Below, piece after piece: positions 1-9,228 of a DNA stretch of 64,000 bases. Numbering within the stretch: the first letter of the stretch is position 1; every line of letters starts with the position of its first letter. The translations under genes were made by a program, and so were the position numbers. The notes beneath the pieces are model-generated. The model did not search any database. It saw nothing but the letters and a program-made list of their open reading frames with translations, and was not told the DNA's origin. Source of the stretch: Helicobacter cetorum MIT 00-7128 (GTDB taxonomy: Bacteria; Campylobacterota; Campylobacteria; Campylobacterales; Helicobacteraceae); the NCBI RefSeq assembly GCF_000259255.1, contig NC_017737.1:496001-560000 (forward strand). Reading direction: 5' to 3'.

Positions 1-414
1 CATTTTATGTTCTAGTTGAATGGTTTGTTTGATAGATTGCTCAAGCTCTTTGAAAGCTTTAGAGTTTCTTTTATTAACACATGGGATTATTCTCAGGCTT
101 TCATGTTCCAAAACTTGGATATTTGTAAGCAAAGCCCTTAAGTCATCAGTGCTTTTAAAATCCTTTTCAAAATAGTCATAGAATTGTTGCTCTAAGGTTG
201 TGATGCGCCCCAAAAAAGTGCTTTGAATACGAATATTAGCGCTATTTTCCTCTTCTTCTATGCAAGTTTTAAAGGTTTTATTAAGCTCTAAAAAATCATT
301 TTTGGCTTTTAAGAAAGTTTTTGACATGTCTGTAATGATTTCATAATGTCCGGTGCTAATTTCTGCGTTTGTAATGTTTGTTAATAGTAACCCTAATAAA
401 ACTTTTTTAACCAC
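1..414 (-). CDS. exported protein of unknown function (3' end outside window)
   Basis: An open frame of 138 codons runs off the left edge. The start is taken as GTG at 412-414, because AAGG lies 7 bases upstream and an in-frame stop lies just before it. The first ~17 residues (VVKKVLLGLLL..TNA) look like a signal peptide, so the product is probably periplasmic. The rest is polar and helical, with two cysteines (CIEEE and PCV) and no motif I recognise. It is the third gene after wecA and lpxF on the same strand, 22 bases beyond lpxF, so it is probably co-transcribed. H. pylori has an uncharacterised gene in the equivalent place next to HP1580; orthology is inferred from position only. Confidence 0.7.
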   Translation of the reverse strand, partial: MVKKVLLGLLLTNITNAEISTGHYEIITDMSKTFLKAKNDFLELNKTFKTCIEEEENSANIRIQSTFLGRITTLEQQFYDYFEKDFKSTDDLRALLTNIQVLEHESLRIIPCVNKRNSKAFKELEQSIKQTIQLEHKM

Positions 415-436
415 TTTTGAACCTTAATATTATAAT

Positions 437-1033
437 CTACCATTGGTATGAAAAACTCACGCCATAGCGCCCATTGCCTTTAAAATCGCTAGAGATTTCA
501 GGATAGAGCATCCAGTTTTTAGGCTTGTAGCGTGTGGTAAAAAGATAGGCAAACCCCCAACCTATGAGACTACCTACGACCACTTGCCATATGGTATGCT
601 TTTGAGCGACTACTCTAGATGCGTCTGTAAGGATTGCTAGGGCTAAAACAGGAAGAGCGGGTTTCCACCCATAGCGATAATATACAAACCCCGCCGCACT
701 AAACACACCGCCTGCATGTCCGCTTGGCATGCCCCTATAAGAATCACAGCAAGGGCGTTTAGCAAAGCTTACACTAGCGCCATGCGCATGCGCTTTAGAA
801 AAAGCCCCTTTAATGCCATAAATCACGCCTTGAGACACTAAAGTGCCTATGGCTAATTCGCCTAAGCCCCTATAATCTCGCATAGCCAAGCTAACCGTGC
901 CAACAAAAATTGGCAAGAATCTCAGCACATCACCAATTTCTTCTAAAATATATGCTCCCTCGCTAAGTGGCTTGCTCTCTAAAGTATGAGAGCATAATAA
1001 AAGGCTTAAAAACGCACTTCTAAACCATTTCAT
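437..1033 (-). CDS. lpxF: lipid A 4'-phosphatase LpxF (PAP2 family)
   Basis: This PAP2-family membrane phosphatase of 198 residues matches H. pylori HP1580 (LpxF) in sequence as I recall it and in its place beside wecA and pdxJ. LpxF removes the 4'-phosphate of lipid A in the periplasm, which lowers negative charge and confers resistance to cationic peptides. An N-terminal hydrophobic segment is followed by several membrane spans. The PAP2 signature is visible as KRP (about residues 92-94), PSGH (103-106) and SR-x5-H (139-146). The usual aspartate four residues after that histidine is glutamine (Q150). The start ATG overlaps the last 14 bases of wecA, so translation is probably coupled. Confidence 0.88.
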   Translation of the reverse strand: MKWFRSAFLSLLLCSHTLESKPLSEGAYILEEIGDVLRFLPIFVGTVSLAMRDYRGLGELAIGTLVSQGVIYGIKGAFSKAHAHGASVSFAKRPCCDSYRGMPSGHAGGVFSAAGFVYYRYGWKPALPVLALAILTDASRVVAQKHTIWQVVVGSLIGWGFAYLFTTRYKPKNWMLYPEISSDFKGNGRYGVSFSYQW

Positions 1034-2039
1034 AATGAGCTCGCTTTTCTAAGAGTTTGACTTGTCTATTGAGGTAGTAATAGCCCCATAAATAACACCC
1101 AATAAAGATTAGACCAATTACTATAAGCACAGGAGCATTTAAGCGAAAAAAGGTGCTCATAAGTATAAAGGGTAAGTTGCATAGCACTAAAATAAACGCA
1201 CACATAGGGTTTGCATACGCATAGGAATGTAATTCTAAGACCTTGAATAAAAGGGTATGCAAATGCAAGTTATCGGGCATAGTAGCTTTTTGGCGTTTTA
1301 ATTTGCGCCTAAGAATGCTAAAAAGCACTTCAATTACCGGATAAAGCATTAGATTGAGTCCAAAAAACACGCTGATTTTTTGCTCTAAGCTTAAATACAA
1401 GAGTAAAATCCCACACACAAATCCTAAAAAATACGCTCCTCCATCACCTAAAAAAATCCGCCCCAAAGGGAAATTAAATACCATAAAGCCAAGCACCATG
1501 TAAGCGAGCCAACAGCTCAAGCTTGTAGGCTCTATGTAATGGATAACAAGTAGGGTTAAAAGACAAATTCCTGAGGCTAAGCCATTGAATCCATCAATAA
1601 TATTGATAGCATTACTAATACCTACAAGCATAAAAATACCAAATAGAAAAGCTAAAAAATAAGGCAAGCTAAAAAGGGGTGAAAAGTCGCTTACGACCAA
1701 ATGCGCTGAAGTAATCACACAAAGTGCTCCCAAACTTTGCAAAATAAGGCGTATTTTAGGACTAAGTGAAAAATTAATATCTTCTAAAAAACCACTTATA
1801 AATACTAATAATATCCCTATGAATACAAGATTGTTTTCAAAGGGTGCTTCTTGTTGTTGTAAATAATAGGCTAGAACAAAAGAAATAAAAATGCCAAGTC
1901 CGCCGGCTCGTGGGGTTCTTTCTTTATGAAAACCTTGTATTTTATTGGCATTATCTATAAAAAGCATGGATTTTTTAGACCATAAAATAATGAGAAAGCA
2001 AACCAAGCAACTGATTAAGAAATATAGCACAGGTAACAC
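1020..2039 (-). CDS. wecA: undecaprenyl-phosphate sugar-1-phosphate transferase (WecA/MraY family)
   Basis: This polytopic membrane protein of 339 residues belongs to the polyprenyl-phosphate N-acetylhexosamine-1-phosphate transferase family. Motifs visible are DNANK near residue 29, ERTPRAGGLGIF (about 41-52), NAINIIDGFNGLASG (about 143-157) and the LGDGGAYFLGF block (about 197-207), which carry the catalytic and Mg-binding aspartates. The H. pylori counterpart HP1581 starts O-antigen assembly by placing GlcNAc-1-phosphate on undecaprenyl phosphate at the inner membrane. Its downstream neighbour lpxF also modifies lipopolysaccharide, so this looks like an envelope operon. MraY is a separate family member and is less likely here, given the gene neighbourhood. 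Confidence 0.88.
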   Translation of the reverse strand: MLPVLYFLISCLVCFLIILWSKKSMLFIDNANKIQGFHKERTPRAGGLGIFISFVLAYYLQQQEAPFENNLVFIGILLVFISGFLEDINFSLSPKIRLILQSLGALCVITSAHLVVSDFSPLFSLPYFLAFLFGIFMLVGISNAINIIDGFNGLASGICLLTLLVIHYIEPTSLSCWLAYMVLGFMVFNFPLGRIFLGDGGAYFLGFVCGILLLYLSLEQKISVFFGLNLMLYPVIEVLFSILRRKLKRQKATMPDNLHLHTLLFKVLELHSYAYANPMCAFILVLCNLPFILMSTFFRLNAPVLIVIGLIFIGCYLWGYYYLNRQVKLLEKRAHYEMV

Positions 2040-2129
2040 TTTGTAATGATTTTATAAGTGGGTATTATAGCAAATTTATAGAATGGCTTTCTTAAAGATA
2101 GGTTGCTAGGGTTTAGGATAAGTTTTTTG

Positions 2130-2138
2130 TGTTACAAT
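2130..2138 (+). promoter_or_regulatory. extended -10 promoter element of pdxJA
   Basis: TGTTACAAT is an extended -10 (TGnTACAAT) about 40 bases before the pdxJ start. A ribosome-binding site GAGGAG lies just ahead of the ATG at 2178. Helicobacter sigma-80 promoters depend mainly on the extended -10, so no -35 box is expected. Confidence 0.55.
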
Positions 2139-2177
2139 CCAAAAAATATTGTCATCAATGATTATTGAGGAGTTAGC

Positions 2178-2966
2178 ATGCGTTTTGGGTTGAATATTGA
2201 CCACATTGTTACTTTAAGAGAGGTAAGAAAAACTTATGAGCCTGAGATTTTAGAGGCATTATTGATTGCTAAAAATACTTATAAAGTAGATTTAATTACT
2301 ATTCATTTAAGAGAGGATAGGCGCCATATTCAAAATGAAGATGTTCTCAAATTGCTTGAAAATAGTCTTTTGCCTATCAATATTGAATGTTCTATTAATG
2401 CTAATATCACCGATTTTTTATGTTCTTTAAAAAATAAGCCTAGCAAAGTTACTATTGTGCCTGAAAATAGAGCTGAGATTACTACAGAAGGTGGATTAGA
2501 TTGCTCTTTAAAAGATTTGCCAAAAACTATAAAGGCATATCAAAATAGAGGCATTGAAGTATCTTTATTTATTGACCCCAACTTAGCGTCTTTGAAGTTT
2601 GCCCAAAAGCATGGGGTTAAGCAAGTGGAGTTTCATACCGGAGTGTATGCGAATTTGCACAATGCTTTATATTCTAATGCCAATCATCATATTAATGCCA
2701 TTAATGCGCTCAGAGAGAAAACCCCTAAGGAGTTAAAAGAAGAATTACAAAATGCGTTCTTGCAATTAAGAAAGATGAGTAAGGAGGCGTTTTTTATGGG
2801 GATTGAAGTGTGCGCTGGGCATGGATTGAATTATTCTAATGTGAAAGAAATGCTAAAAATTCCTTCTTTAAGAGAGCTTAATATTGGGCATAGTGTGATT
2901 TCAAGGGCTGTTTTTGTGGGGCTAGAAAAGGCAATTTTAGAAATGGCACAACTCATTAAGCGCTAA
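2178..2966 (+). CDS. pdxJ: pyridoxine 5'-phosphate synthase PdxJ
   Basis: PdxJ condenses 1-deoxyxylulose 5-phosphate with 3-amino-2-oxopropyl phosphate to give pyridoxine 5'-phosphate, the last step of the DXP-dependent vitamin B6 route. The 262-residue protein begins with the family start RFGLNIDHIVTLRE, and shows the IHLREDRRHI block (residues 42-51), the FHTGVYA block (152-158) and the late GHGLNYSNV and NIGHS motifs typical of the TIM barrel's phosphate-binding loops. Its partner pdxA follows after 2 bases, so both form one operon. This is the same pair as H. pylori HP1582-HP1583. Confidence 0.97.
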   Translation: MRFGLNIDHIVTLREVRKTYEPEILEALLIAKNTYKVDLITIHLREDRRHIQNEDVLKLLENSLLPINIECSINANITDFLCSLKNKPSKVTIVPENRAEITTEGGLDCSLKDLPKTIKAYQNRGIEVSLFIDPNLASLKFAQKHGVKQVEFHTGVYANLHNALYSNANHHINAINALREKTPKELKEELQNAFLQLRKMSKEAFFMGIEVCAGHGLNYSNVKEMLKIPSLRELNIGHSVISRAVFVGLEKAILEMAQLIKR

Positions 2967-2968
2967 GT

Positions 2969-3898
2969 ATGCTCAAGAAGAAAATTGCTATTAGTTGTGG
3001 GGATATTCAAGGCGTAGGCTTAGAATTGATTTTAAAAAGCCACAAAGAAGTGAGCGAAATTTGTGAGCCACTATATGTAGTTGATAATAAGCTTTTAGTT
3101 CAAGCTAACCAATTGCTTAATAATGTCTATGAGGTTAAATCTCTTAACACGCTTAGTTTAGACACTCAAATGCCTCCTTTAAACTCTAGCACAATAGGAA
3201 AAGTAGATGCAAAAAGTGGGGCGTATAGTTTTGAAAGCTTTAAAACAGCTTGTGAATTAGCAGATAGTAAAGAGGTGGATAGCATTTGCACCATGCCTAT
3301 CAACAAGCTTGCATGGCAACAAGCTCAAATTCCTTTCGTAGGGCATACCGATTTTTTAAAACAACGCTATCAAAGGCATGAAATCATTATGATGCTTGGG
3401 TGCTCTAAGTTATTTGTAGGGCTATTCACTGACCATGTGCCTTTAAGCAAGGTTTCAAAACTTATTCAAACTAAGGCTTTAATAAAGTTTTTACTAGCCT
3501 TTCAAAAAAGCACTCAAGCCAAACTTATTCAAGTGTGTGGTTTTAATCCCCATGCGGGTGAAGATGGCTTGTTTGGAAAAGAAGATAAAAAAATTTTAAA
3601 AGCGATTCAACAATGTAATGAAATGCTAGGTTTTGAATGTTTTTTAGGACCCTTACCAGCTGATAGCGCTTTTAGTCATAGAAGAAGAGCTATAACGCCC
3701 TTTTATGTGAGTATGTATCATGACGCTGGTTTAGCCCCTTTAAAGGCTCTCTATTTTGATGAAAGCATTAATGTAAGCTTGAATGCCCCGATTTTACGCA
3801 CTTCCACTGACCATGGCACAGCGTTTGATATTGCTTATCAAAATAAAGCGAGCAATAAAAGCTATTTGAATGCAATTAGTTATTTGGCCATAAGATAA
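2969..3898 (+). CDS. pdxA: 4-hydroxythreonine-4-phosphate dehydrogenase PdxA
   Basis: PdxA oxidises 4-phosphohydroxy-L-threonine with NAD(P); the product decarboxylates to the amino-acetone phosphate used by PdxJ. The 309-residue protein starts with ISCGDIQGVGLEL, the family's N-terminal block (usually GDPAGIG). It carries the metal-binding histidines in GHTDFL (about residue 125), NPHAGEDGLFG and MYHDAGLAPLK. The ORF ends within a hairpin shared with putP. The IQ substitution in GDIQGVG is a small departure from the usual PAGI and is also what I recall for Helicobacter. Confidence 0.96.
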   Translation: MLKKKIAISCGDIQGVGLELILKSHKEVSEICEPLYVVDNKLLVQANQLLNNVYEVKSLNTLSLDTQMPPLNSSTIGKVDAKSGAYSFESFKTACELADSKEVDSICTMPINKLAWQQAQIPFVGHTDFLKQRYQRHEIIMMLGCSKLFVGLFTDHVPLSKVSKLIQTKALIKFLLAFQKSTQAKLIQVCGFNPHAGEDGLFGKEDKKILKAIQQCNEMLGFECFLGPLPADSAFSHRRRAITPFYVSMYHDAGLAPLKALYFDESINVSLNAPILRTSTDHGTAFDIAYQNKASNKSYLNAISYLAIR

Positions 3899-3925
3899 AA
3901 ACGCTTTGTTAAAAAAAGCGTTTTT
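3897..3925. terminator. bidirectional terminator between pdxA and putP
   Basis: AAAAACGCTTT (3897-3907) pairs with AAAGCGTTTTT (3915-3925). The arms supply their own T and A tracts, so the hairpin can stop transcription from both convergent operons. In H. pylori 26695 pdxA (HP1583) and putP (HP0055) are not neighbours, so this is also a synteny joint. Confidence 0.8.
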
Positions 3926-3938
3926 ATTAAAAAGGGGT

Positions 3939-5429
3939 TTAATGTTTTAAACTCTCAATTTCTTTGAGCATGGTTTCAAACGCCTCTTTAGTGCCTTCTC
4001 GCACATTAGAAAACAAGCTAAATACAACAATACACACACTTGCTACAATAAATCCCGGAACAATTTCATAAATATCTAAAAAGCTTTTGCCAAATTTATC
4101 ATACAAAATCACCGTGCTAGCCCCTGAGAGCATGCCAGCAATCGCTCCAATTCTTGTCATTCTTTCCCAAAAGAGTGAAAATAAAATCACAGAGCCAAAA
4201 CTCGCACCAAAGCCAGCCCATGCATAACTGACAATGCTTAAAACACTCGCATTCCTATCGGTTGAGATAAAAAAGGCGATACAAGCCACGCCAAGCACTG
4301 AAAGCCTAGAGATAGTCATCACGAGTTTTGCGGGTGCGTCTTTGTGAAAAATGGTGGTATAGAAGTCTTCAGCAATGGTAGAAGAGCTTACAAGAAGTTG
4401 TGAACTAGCTGTGCTCATCACAGCTGCTAGAATCGCACTGAGTAAAATCCCTGCAATCCAAGGATTAAAGAGCAATTGACTCATCACAATAAAAATCTTT
4501 TCAGGGTCTTCTAAGCTTAGATTGAATTTTTGCGCATAAGCAATACCTAAAAGTCCCATAGAGCATGCCCCAATAAGCGAAATTAGCATCCAAGAAATAC
4601 CTACGCTAGTTGCTTTAGGAATTTCTCTTACAGAGCGAATAGACATAAAGCGCACTAAAATATGAGGCTGTCCAAAATAGCCTAAGCCCCAAGCAAGACT
4701 TGAAATAATGGCAACTAAGCTAGAGCCTTGTAAAAAAGAAAGGTTTTCAGGTTTGATTTCTCTAATGATTTTTAAACTCTCTTCAACGCCTCCAATCTGA
4801 GTAACCATAACAATTGGCACGACAATTAAAGCGCTCATCATCAAAAGCCCTTGAATTAAATCCGTCCAGCACACCGCCTTATACCCCCCTAAGAAAGTGT
4901 AAGAGACAATAATAAGAGTGCCAATGCTTAGGGCATTAGCGTATTTAATTCCAAAAGTTGCTTCAAAGAGTTTAGCCCCACTCACTAGCCCTGAAGAAAT
5001 ATAAAAAATAAAAAAGATTAAAATCACAAAGGCTGAAATTAAGCGCAAGATGTGTTTATCATCGCTAAAACGAGTCTCAAAATAATCTGAAATCGTAATA
5101 GAATTTGCAATCACGCTTGTATAAATACGCAAGCGTTTAGCGATAAAAACCCAATTAATCAATGCTCCTAAACTCAATCCTATAGCAATATGTGAGTTGA
5201 TTAACCCTCCCACATACAAGGCTCCGGGTAAGCCCATTAAGAGCCACCCACTCATATCACTTGCTCCCGCACTCAAAGCGCTAATCACAGGACCCATAGA
5301 GCGATTGCCTAAGAAGTAATCTTCGGTGGTTTCATTTTGTCTATAAAAATAAAAACCAATATAGAGCATTAAGAGTGAATAGGCAACAAACATTGTAATT
5401 ATAGGGGTGCTTAAAACAACTTGTTCCAT
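3939..5429 (-). CDS. putP: sodium/proline symporter PutP
   Basis: PutP imports L-proline with sodium across the inner membrane. The protein has 496 residues and about 13 membrane spans, as expected for the solute:sodium symporter family. Visible signatures are the early [20 protein letters not shown] segment and the late [16 protein letters not shown] segment, which contributes the sodium site. It lies 31 bases downstream of putA on the same strand, so uptake and catabolism of proline are one unit, as in H. pylori HP0055-HP0056. Proline is a main respiratory substrate for gastric Helicobacter. Confidence 0.96.
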   Translation of the reverse strand: MEQVVLSTPIITMFVAYSLLMLYIGFYFYRQNETTEDYFLGNRSMGPVISALSAGASDMSGWLLMGLPGALYVGGLINSHIAIGLSLGALINWVFIAKRLRIYTSVIANSITISDYFETRFSDDKHILRLISAFVILIFFIFYISSGLVSGAKLFEATFGIKYANALSIGTLIIVSYTFLGGYKAVCWTDLIQGLLMMSALIVVPIVMVTQIGGVEESLKIIREIKPENLSFLQGSSLVAIISSLAWGLGYFGQPHILVRFMSIRSVREIPKATSVGISWMLISLIGACSMGLLGIAYAQKFNLSLEDPEKIFIVMSQLLFNPWIAGILLSAILAAVMSTASSQLLVSSSTIAEDFYTTIFHKDAPAKLVMTISRLSVLGVACIAFFISTDRNASVLSIVSYAWAGFGASFGSVILFSLFWERMTRIGAIAGMLSGASTVILYDKFGKSFLDIYEIVPGFIVASVCIVVFSLFSNVREGTKEAFETMLKEIESLKH

Positions 5430-5460
5430 AGTATCTCCTTATTAAATACAATATTTATCA

Positions 5461-8400
5461 TTAATGACAGCATGATTTATGACACGTTTTTTGTTCTAAA
5501 GCTCTTGAGCCTAAATTCCCATAGCGATGATAGGAAATGCTGACTGAACGCTCCAAATGATAATAAAGCAATTCAAAACGCCCATTTAAGCAAGGCTTAG
5601 TAGTGGCTAATACAAGCCCCAAAGAACTCGCTTTTTGGTGTAATAAATCTAGTTTGTGATTCAAATAACGCACCCGATTAAATTCGCTTAGTTTCTCGCT
5701 AAATTCTTGCAAGCTTTCATAAAAAATAGGGGCATTCATTCTAAGAGCGTCTAGGCATTCCAAGAAAAAGACTAGATTTTTGTTTGTTTGCTTGTTTTCT
5801 ATACTAAGAGTTAAAGGGATTTGAGCGATTAAACACGCTAGAGCAATACCTAGCATATCACTTAGGCTATCATTCTCTGTAATGCGATAGCCTACGCTTT
5901 TAACCTTAGTGTAAGAAAAGAGATTGTCTTCGCCCCTAATTTTGACATAATCTTTGGCTTGACTAAATTCATGCTTATAATGGTAAGCATAGCTTTTTGC
6001 CATAAAAATCGCACGATTTAATTCATGGGTATGCTCGTCATAGCCTTTTTTGGTTAGGCTCTCTAGACATTCACTCAAATTACTCTCTAAAATATTATCA
6101 TCTTCTTTTTCTTGATGAATATCCACAAACTGCGTGATATAGTTAAAAATCCCTACCTTTCTTCCAAACCCTACGGCGGATTTTTTAATCCCCCCAAAAG
6201 GCTGGCGTAAGACTATCGCTCCTGTGGTAGGCTTATTGATATAAATATTACCCGCTTCAATACGCTCTAAATAATGCTCCCATTCCCTTTCATCTAAAGA
6301 CTCTAACGCACTCGTAAGACCATAGCCGGTGGAATTAACTATCGCTATGGCATCATCTAAATTCTCAGCTTTCATTACAGATAGTATAGGGGTAAAAAGC
6401 TCTGTTAGGTGTGTGAAATCGCCCTTTTTGGTGCCATATTTTATGCTTGGTTTCATCAAATAGGGGTTATCATTCACAAAAGAAACAGGAATTTCATAAT
6501 GCTCGTGTTTTTCTAATTCGCTCATCGCTTTTTTGACCTTTTCATTAGGCTTATCTGCTAGAGTGCCGATTTTATTTTTGAAATCAAACGGGTCGCCCAC
6601 ATTAAGACTCAAAGTAGCGTCTATTAAGGTCTTTTTGAAATTTTCATCTTCATAGACTTCTTTTTCTAACACTAGAAGCGAAGTGGCGGAGCATTTTTGT
6701 CCGGAATTACTAAAGGCTGAATGGACAATATTTTTAATGGCTTGGTCTCTGTCTGCCATTTTGCTTACAATGGTGGCATTTTTACCACCGGTTTCTGCGC
6801 TCAAGGCTAAAGTAGGGTTAGCTTCTAGCATTTTATAAGCGGTGTCTTCGCCCCCTGTGAGAATAGCAAACTTTATGCTCTCATCTTTTAAGAGATACTT
6901 GCTAATATCACTCCCTTTAGCGGGTAAGTAAATGAGTGCATCTCGAGGCACACCCGCATCCCAAAAGCATTCACAAAGTTTGTAACCAGTTACGCTAGAT
7001 AAACTTGATGGTTTGTAAATCACACGATTTCCAGCTGCTAGGGGGGCGGCAATGGTGCCTACAGAAATGCCTACAGGAAAATTCCAAGGGGCAATCACTA
7101 CGCCCACACCTTTTGGGGCGAATTGTGTTTCTTTGTTTTGCTCTTGTAACACTCTTAAGCTATAAGGATAAAATTCTAAGAAATCAATCGCCTCACTCAC
7201 TTCAGCGTCCGTTTCTACAAAGGTTTTACCCACTTCTAAAGCAGAAATACCTATTAAATCGCCCCTTCTTTCTCTAAAAAGTTGAGCGGTTCTACTCATT
7301 AAAGCATGGATTTCTTCAAAACTTTTTTGACTAAAATGGCTTTTATCGCTTTTGGTTACTTCTAAGGCTTTTAAAATCGCCTCTTCATCAGCTAGATGCA
7401 CGCTTGCGATTTTTTTATGGAAGATTTTGTCAAAGACTTCTAAGGGGGTTAGATTAGGGTTTTCAAAACGCCCATCAATCTCTGGGTAAAGCTCCAAAAT
7501 AGGGGCGTTATACATTTTCTCACGCACTTTTTTAGCCCACTCTCTGTTGGCTTTTAGGATAAAATCCGTATCGCTTTCGTTTTTAAATGAATTGTTTTTA
7601 TAGGTGGTATGCCCACTTTGTTTGGCGTTTCTATCTTGGGTTCTCTTTGTAGAATTGTTTAAAGTAGCAATGCCCTTAAGGCTGTCTAAAAAGCGCTGTT
7701 CTTGGTCTTTCCATTCTTTGGTGTCTACTTTGAGATTGAAGAAAGCTTTCATAAAGTTATCACTTGATGTGTTCTCATCTAATCTTCTCACCAAGTAAGC
7801 AATCGCATTGTTAAAATGCGCTTCATCACAGACTGGAGCGTATAAAATGAGTTTGTGCATATCTTTTAATTCTAGGCTTGCTTGCAAACTCATGCCTTCT
7901 AGCATTTCAAAGGTGAAATGCTCTAATGCGATAGGGTCATTGATTGCATGAATGCGGGTGTATACATAAGCGATTTCAAAGATATTATGACTAGCTGTGC
8001 CGATGTGAATGTATTTATAATTGTCGTCTTCTAAAATAAAATCTAGCATTTTATTGTAGTTAGAATCGGTATCTTGCTTACTAGAGAAAGTAGGTAGTTC
8101 CCAGTCTTTTACGGACGCAATGGTCTCTTCGCTCTCCATATTCGCTCCCTTAACAAAGCGAATTTTGATGGGTTTTAATCCTTTTAAAACCCTTTCTTTA
8201 GAAAAGGCGTGCAGTTTTTTCAAGTATTCATAAGAATCAGGAATATAGGCTTGCAACACAATGCCCGCATTCAAATCAAACTTAGAAATGCTTTCCATAA
8301 AAGACTCCACCGTGAGTTCTAAGTCTCTAAATTCTTCCATATCCAAGTTGATAAATTTGGGAATGCCTTGCTTTTGCTCTTCTTCTAAAGCTAGGGCATA

Positions 8401-9012
8401 AAGAGCGTCTAAGCGTTTGACTATTTCTTTTTTGGAGTATTCAAAATCAAGGATATTGATTTGAGAAAAAATCGTAGTGATTTTAATGGAGATGTATTGA
8501 ATGTAGTTAGATTTTAAAGCCTGTGAGTATTTTTCAAAGCGTGCGTTGGCTTCTTCTTCGCCCAAAACTTCTTCGCCAATAAAATTCACATTCAAAGTGA
8601 TTTTTTCGTTTTTTCTAGCTAAAATGCGTTCTTTTAGCTTGCTTTCTTCTTGCTCTAACACCATAGCTTTAGTGTCGCTTCTAATCTTACTCACAAAGAA
8701 TGGCACACTCATATTGGGGAGCATTTTTCCAAAGCTTAAAAATCCCATTAAAAGTAGTTTCTCAAAGGAAGAAAAAATCTCACGGCTTTTATATTTGTCT
8801 AAAACATGCTCAATCATTTCAAAGCGAGCTTTATTATCTTCACATCTAAAACTCCTATCCATAAGCTCTATGAGCATGACCTTGTTTTCGGGGTTACTCA
8901 AAAGCTTTTGCATTTTAGAATGAAAGGCTTTTTCTTGTTCGCTTAGATTATTACTGATACTATTTTGCAATTTTCTAGCTAACTCTAGTGTGTCATCAAT
9001 GATTTTTTGCAT
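5461..9012 (-). CDS. putA: bifunctional proline dehydrogenase / P5C dehydrogenase PutA
   Basis: PutA oxidises proline to pyrroline-5-carboxylate with FAD, then to glutamate with NAD. The protein has 1183 residues. The proline dehydrogenase barrel spans roughly residues 130-430. The aldehyde dehydrogenase domain spans roughly 490-1000, with the AETGGKNA glutamate loop and the catalytic cysteine in SGQKCSA. There is no N-terminal ribbon-helix-helix, so this version is not an autorepressor as in E. coli. The last seven residues, CHKSCCH, form a tight Cys/His cluster that might bind metal. A good ribosome-binding site (AAGGAGATAGCT before ATG) supports the start. Confidence 0.96.
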   Translation of the reverse strand: MQKIIDDTLELARKLQNSISNNLSEQEKAFHSKMQKLLSNPENKVMLIELMDRSFRCEDNKARFEMIEHVLDKYKSREIFSSFEKLLLMGFLSFGKMLPNMSVPFFVSKIRSDTKAMVLEQEESKLKERILARKNEKITLNVNFIGEEVLGEEEANARFEKYSQALKSNYIQYISIKITTIFSQINILDFEYSKKEIVKRLDALYALALEEEQKQGIPKFINLDMEEFRDLELTVESFMESISKFDLNAGIVLQAYIPDSYEYLKKLHAFSKERVLKGLKPIKIRFVKGANMESEETIASVKDWELPTFSSKQDTDSNYNKMLDFILEDDNYKYIHIGTASHNIFEIAYVYTRIHAINDPIALEHFTFEMLEGMSLQASLELKDMHKLILYAPVCDEAHFNNAIAYLVRRLDENTSSDNFMKAFFNLKVDTKEWKDQEQRFLDSLKGIATLNNSTKRTQDRNAKQSGHTTYKNNSFKNESDTDFILKANREWAKKVREKMYNAPILELYPEIDGRFENPNLTPLEVFDKIFHKKIASVHLADEEAILKALEVTKSDKSHFSQKSFEEIHALMSRTAQLFRERRGDLIGISALEVGKTFVETDAEVSEAIDFLEFYPYSLRVLQEQNKETQFAPKGVGVVIAPWNFPVGISVGTIAAPLAAGNRVIYKPSSLSSVTGYKLCECFWDAGVPRDALIYLPAKGSDISKYLLKDESIKFAILTGGEDTAYKMLEANPTLALSAETGGKNATIVSKMADRDQAIKNIVHSAFSNSGQKCSATSLLVLEKEVYEDENFKKTLIDATLSLNVGDPFDFKNKIGTLADKPNEKVKKAMSELEKHEHYEIPVSFVNDNPYLMKPSIKYGTKKGDFTHLTELFTPILSVMKAENLDDAIAIVNSTGYGLTSALESLDEREWEHYLERIEAGNIYINKPTTGAIVLRQPFGGIKKSAVGFGRKVGIFNYITQFVDIHQEKEDDNILESNLSECLESLTKKGYDEHTHELNRAIFMAKSYAYHYKHEFSQAKDYVKIRGEDNLFSYTKVKSVGYRITENDSLSDMLGIALACLIAQIPLTLSIENKQTNKNLVFFLECLDALRMNAPIFYESLQEFSEKLSEFNRVRYLNHKLDLLHQKASSLGLVLATTKPCLNGRFELLYYHLERSVSISYHRYGNLGSRALEQKTCHKSCCH

Positions 9013-9037
9013 AGCTATCTCCTTAGAATTTGCTTTG

Positions 9038-9043
9038 ATTGTA
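9038..9043 (-). promoter_or_regulatory. probable -10 box of putA-putP
   Basis: On the minus strand TACAAT lies 26 bases before the putA ATG, preceded by GC rather than TG. It is a fair match to the Helicobacter sigma-80 -10 box, and it is the only one seen this close to the gene. The assignment is by position and sequence alone. Confidence 0.4.
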
Positions 9044-9181
9044 GCATGGTTTTAGTTACTAATTTCATTTAATAATGCTTATCGTAAGTGATTGGACTTG
9101 CAAAAATACTTAATTAGGTAGCTTATTCACATTTTTAAGAATGATAGAATTTAAAAGATAGGAGATAGTTAAAATAGGGGG

Positions 9182-9212
9182 CTTAAATAAAGGCTTTTAG
9201 CCTTTATTTAAG
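9182..9212. terminator. intrinsic terminator after haoA
   Basis: A perfect 13-bp stem, CTTAAATAAAGGC (9182-9194) with GCCTTTATTTAAG (9200-9212), encloses a 5-base loop. It sits 16 bases beyond the haoA stop and ahead of the putA promoter, so it insulates the two minus-strand operons. The T-run is better on the plus-strand side. Confidence 0.75.
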
Positions 9213-9228
9213 TTTTTAATTAGAAGTT

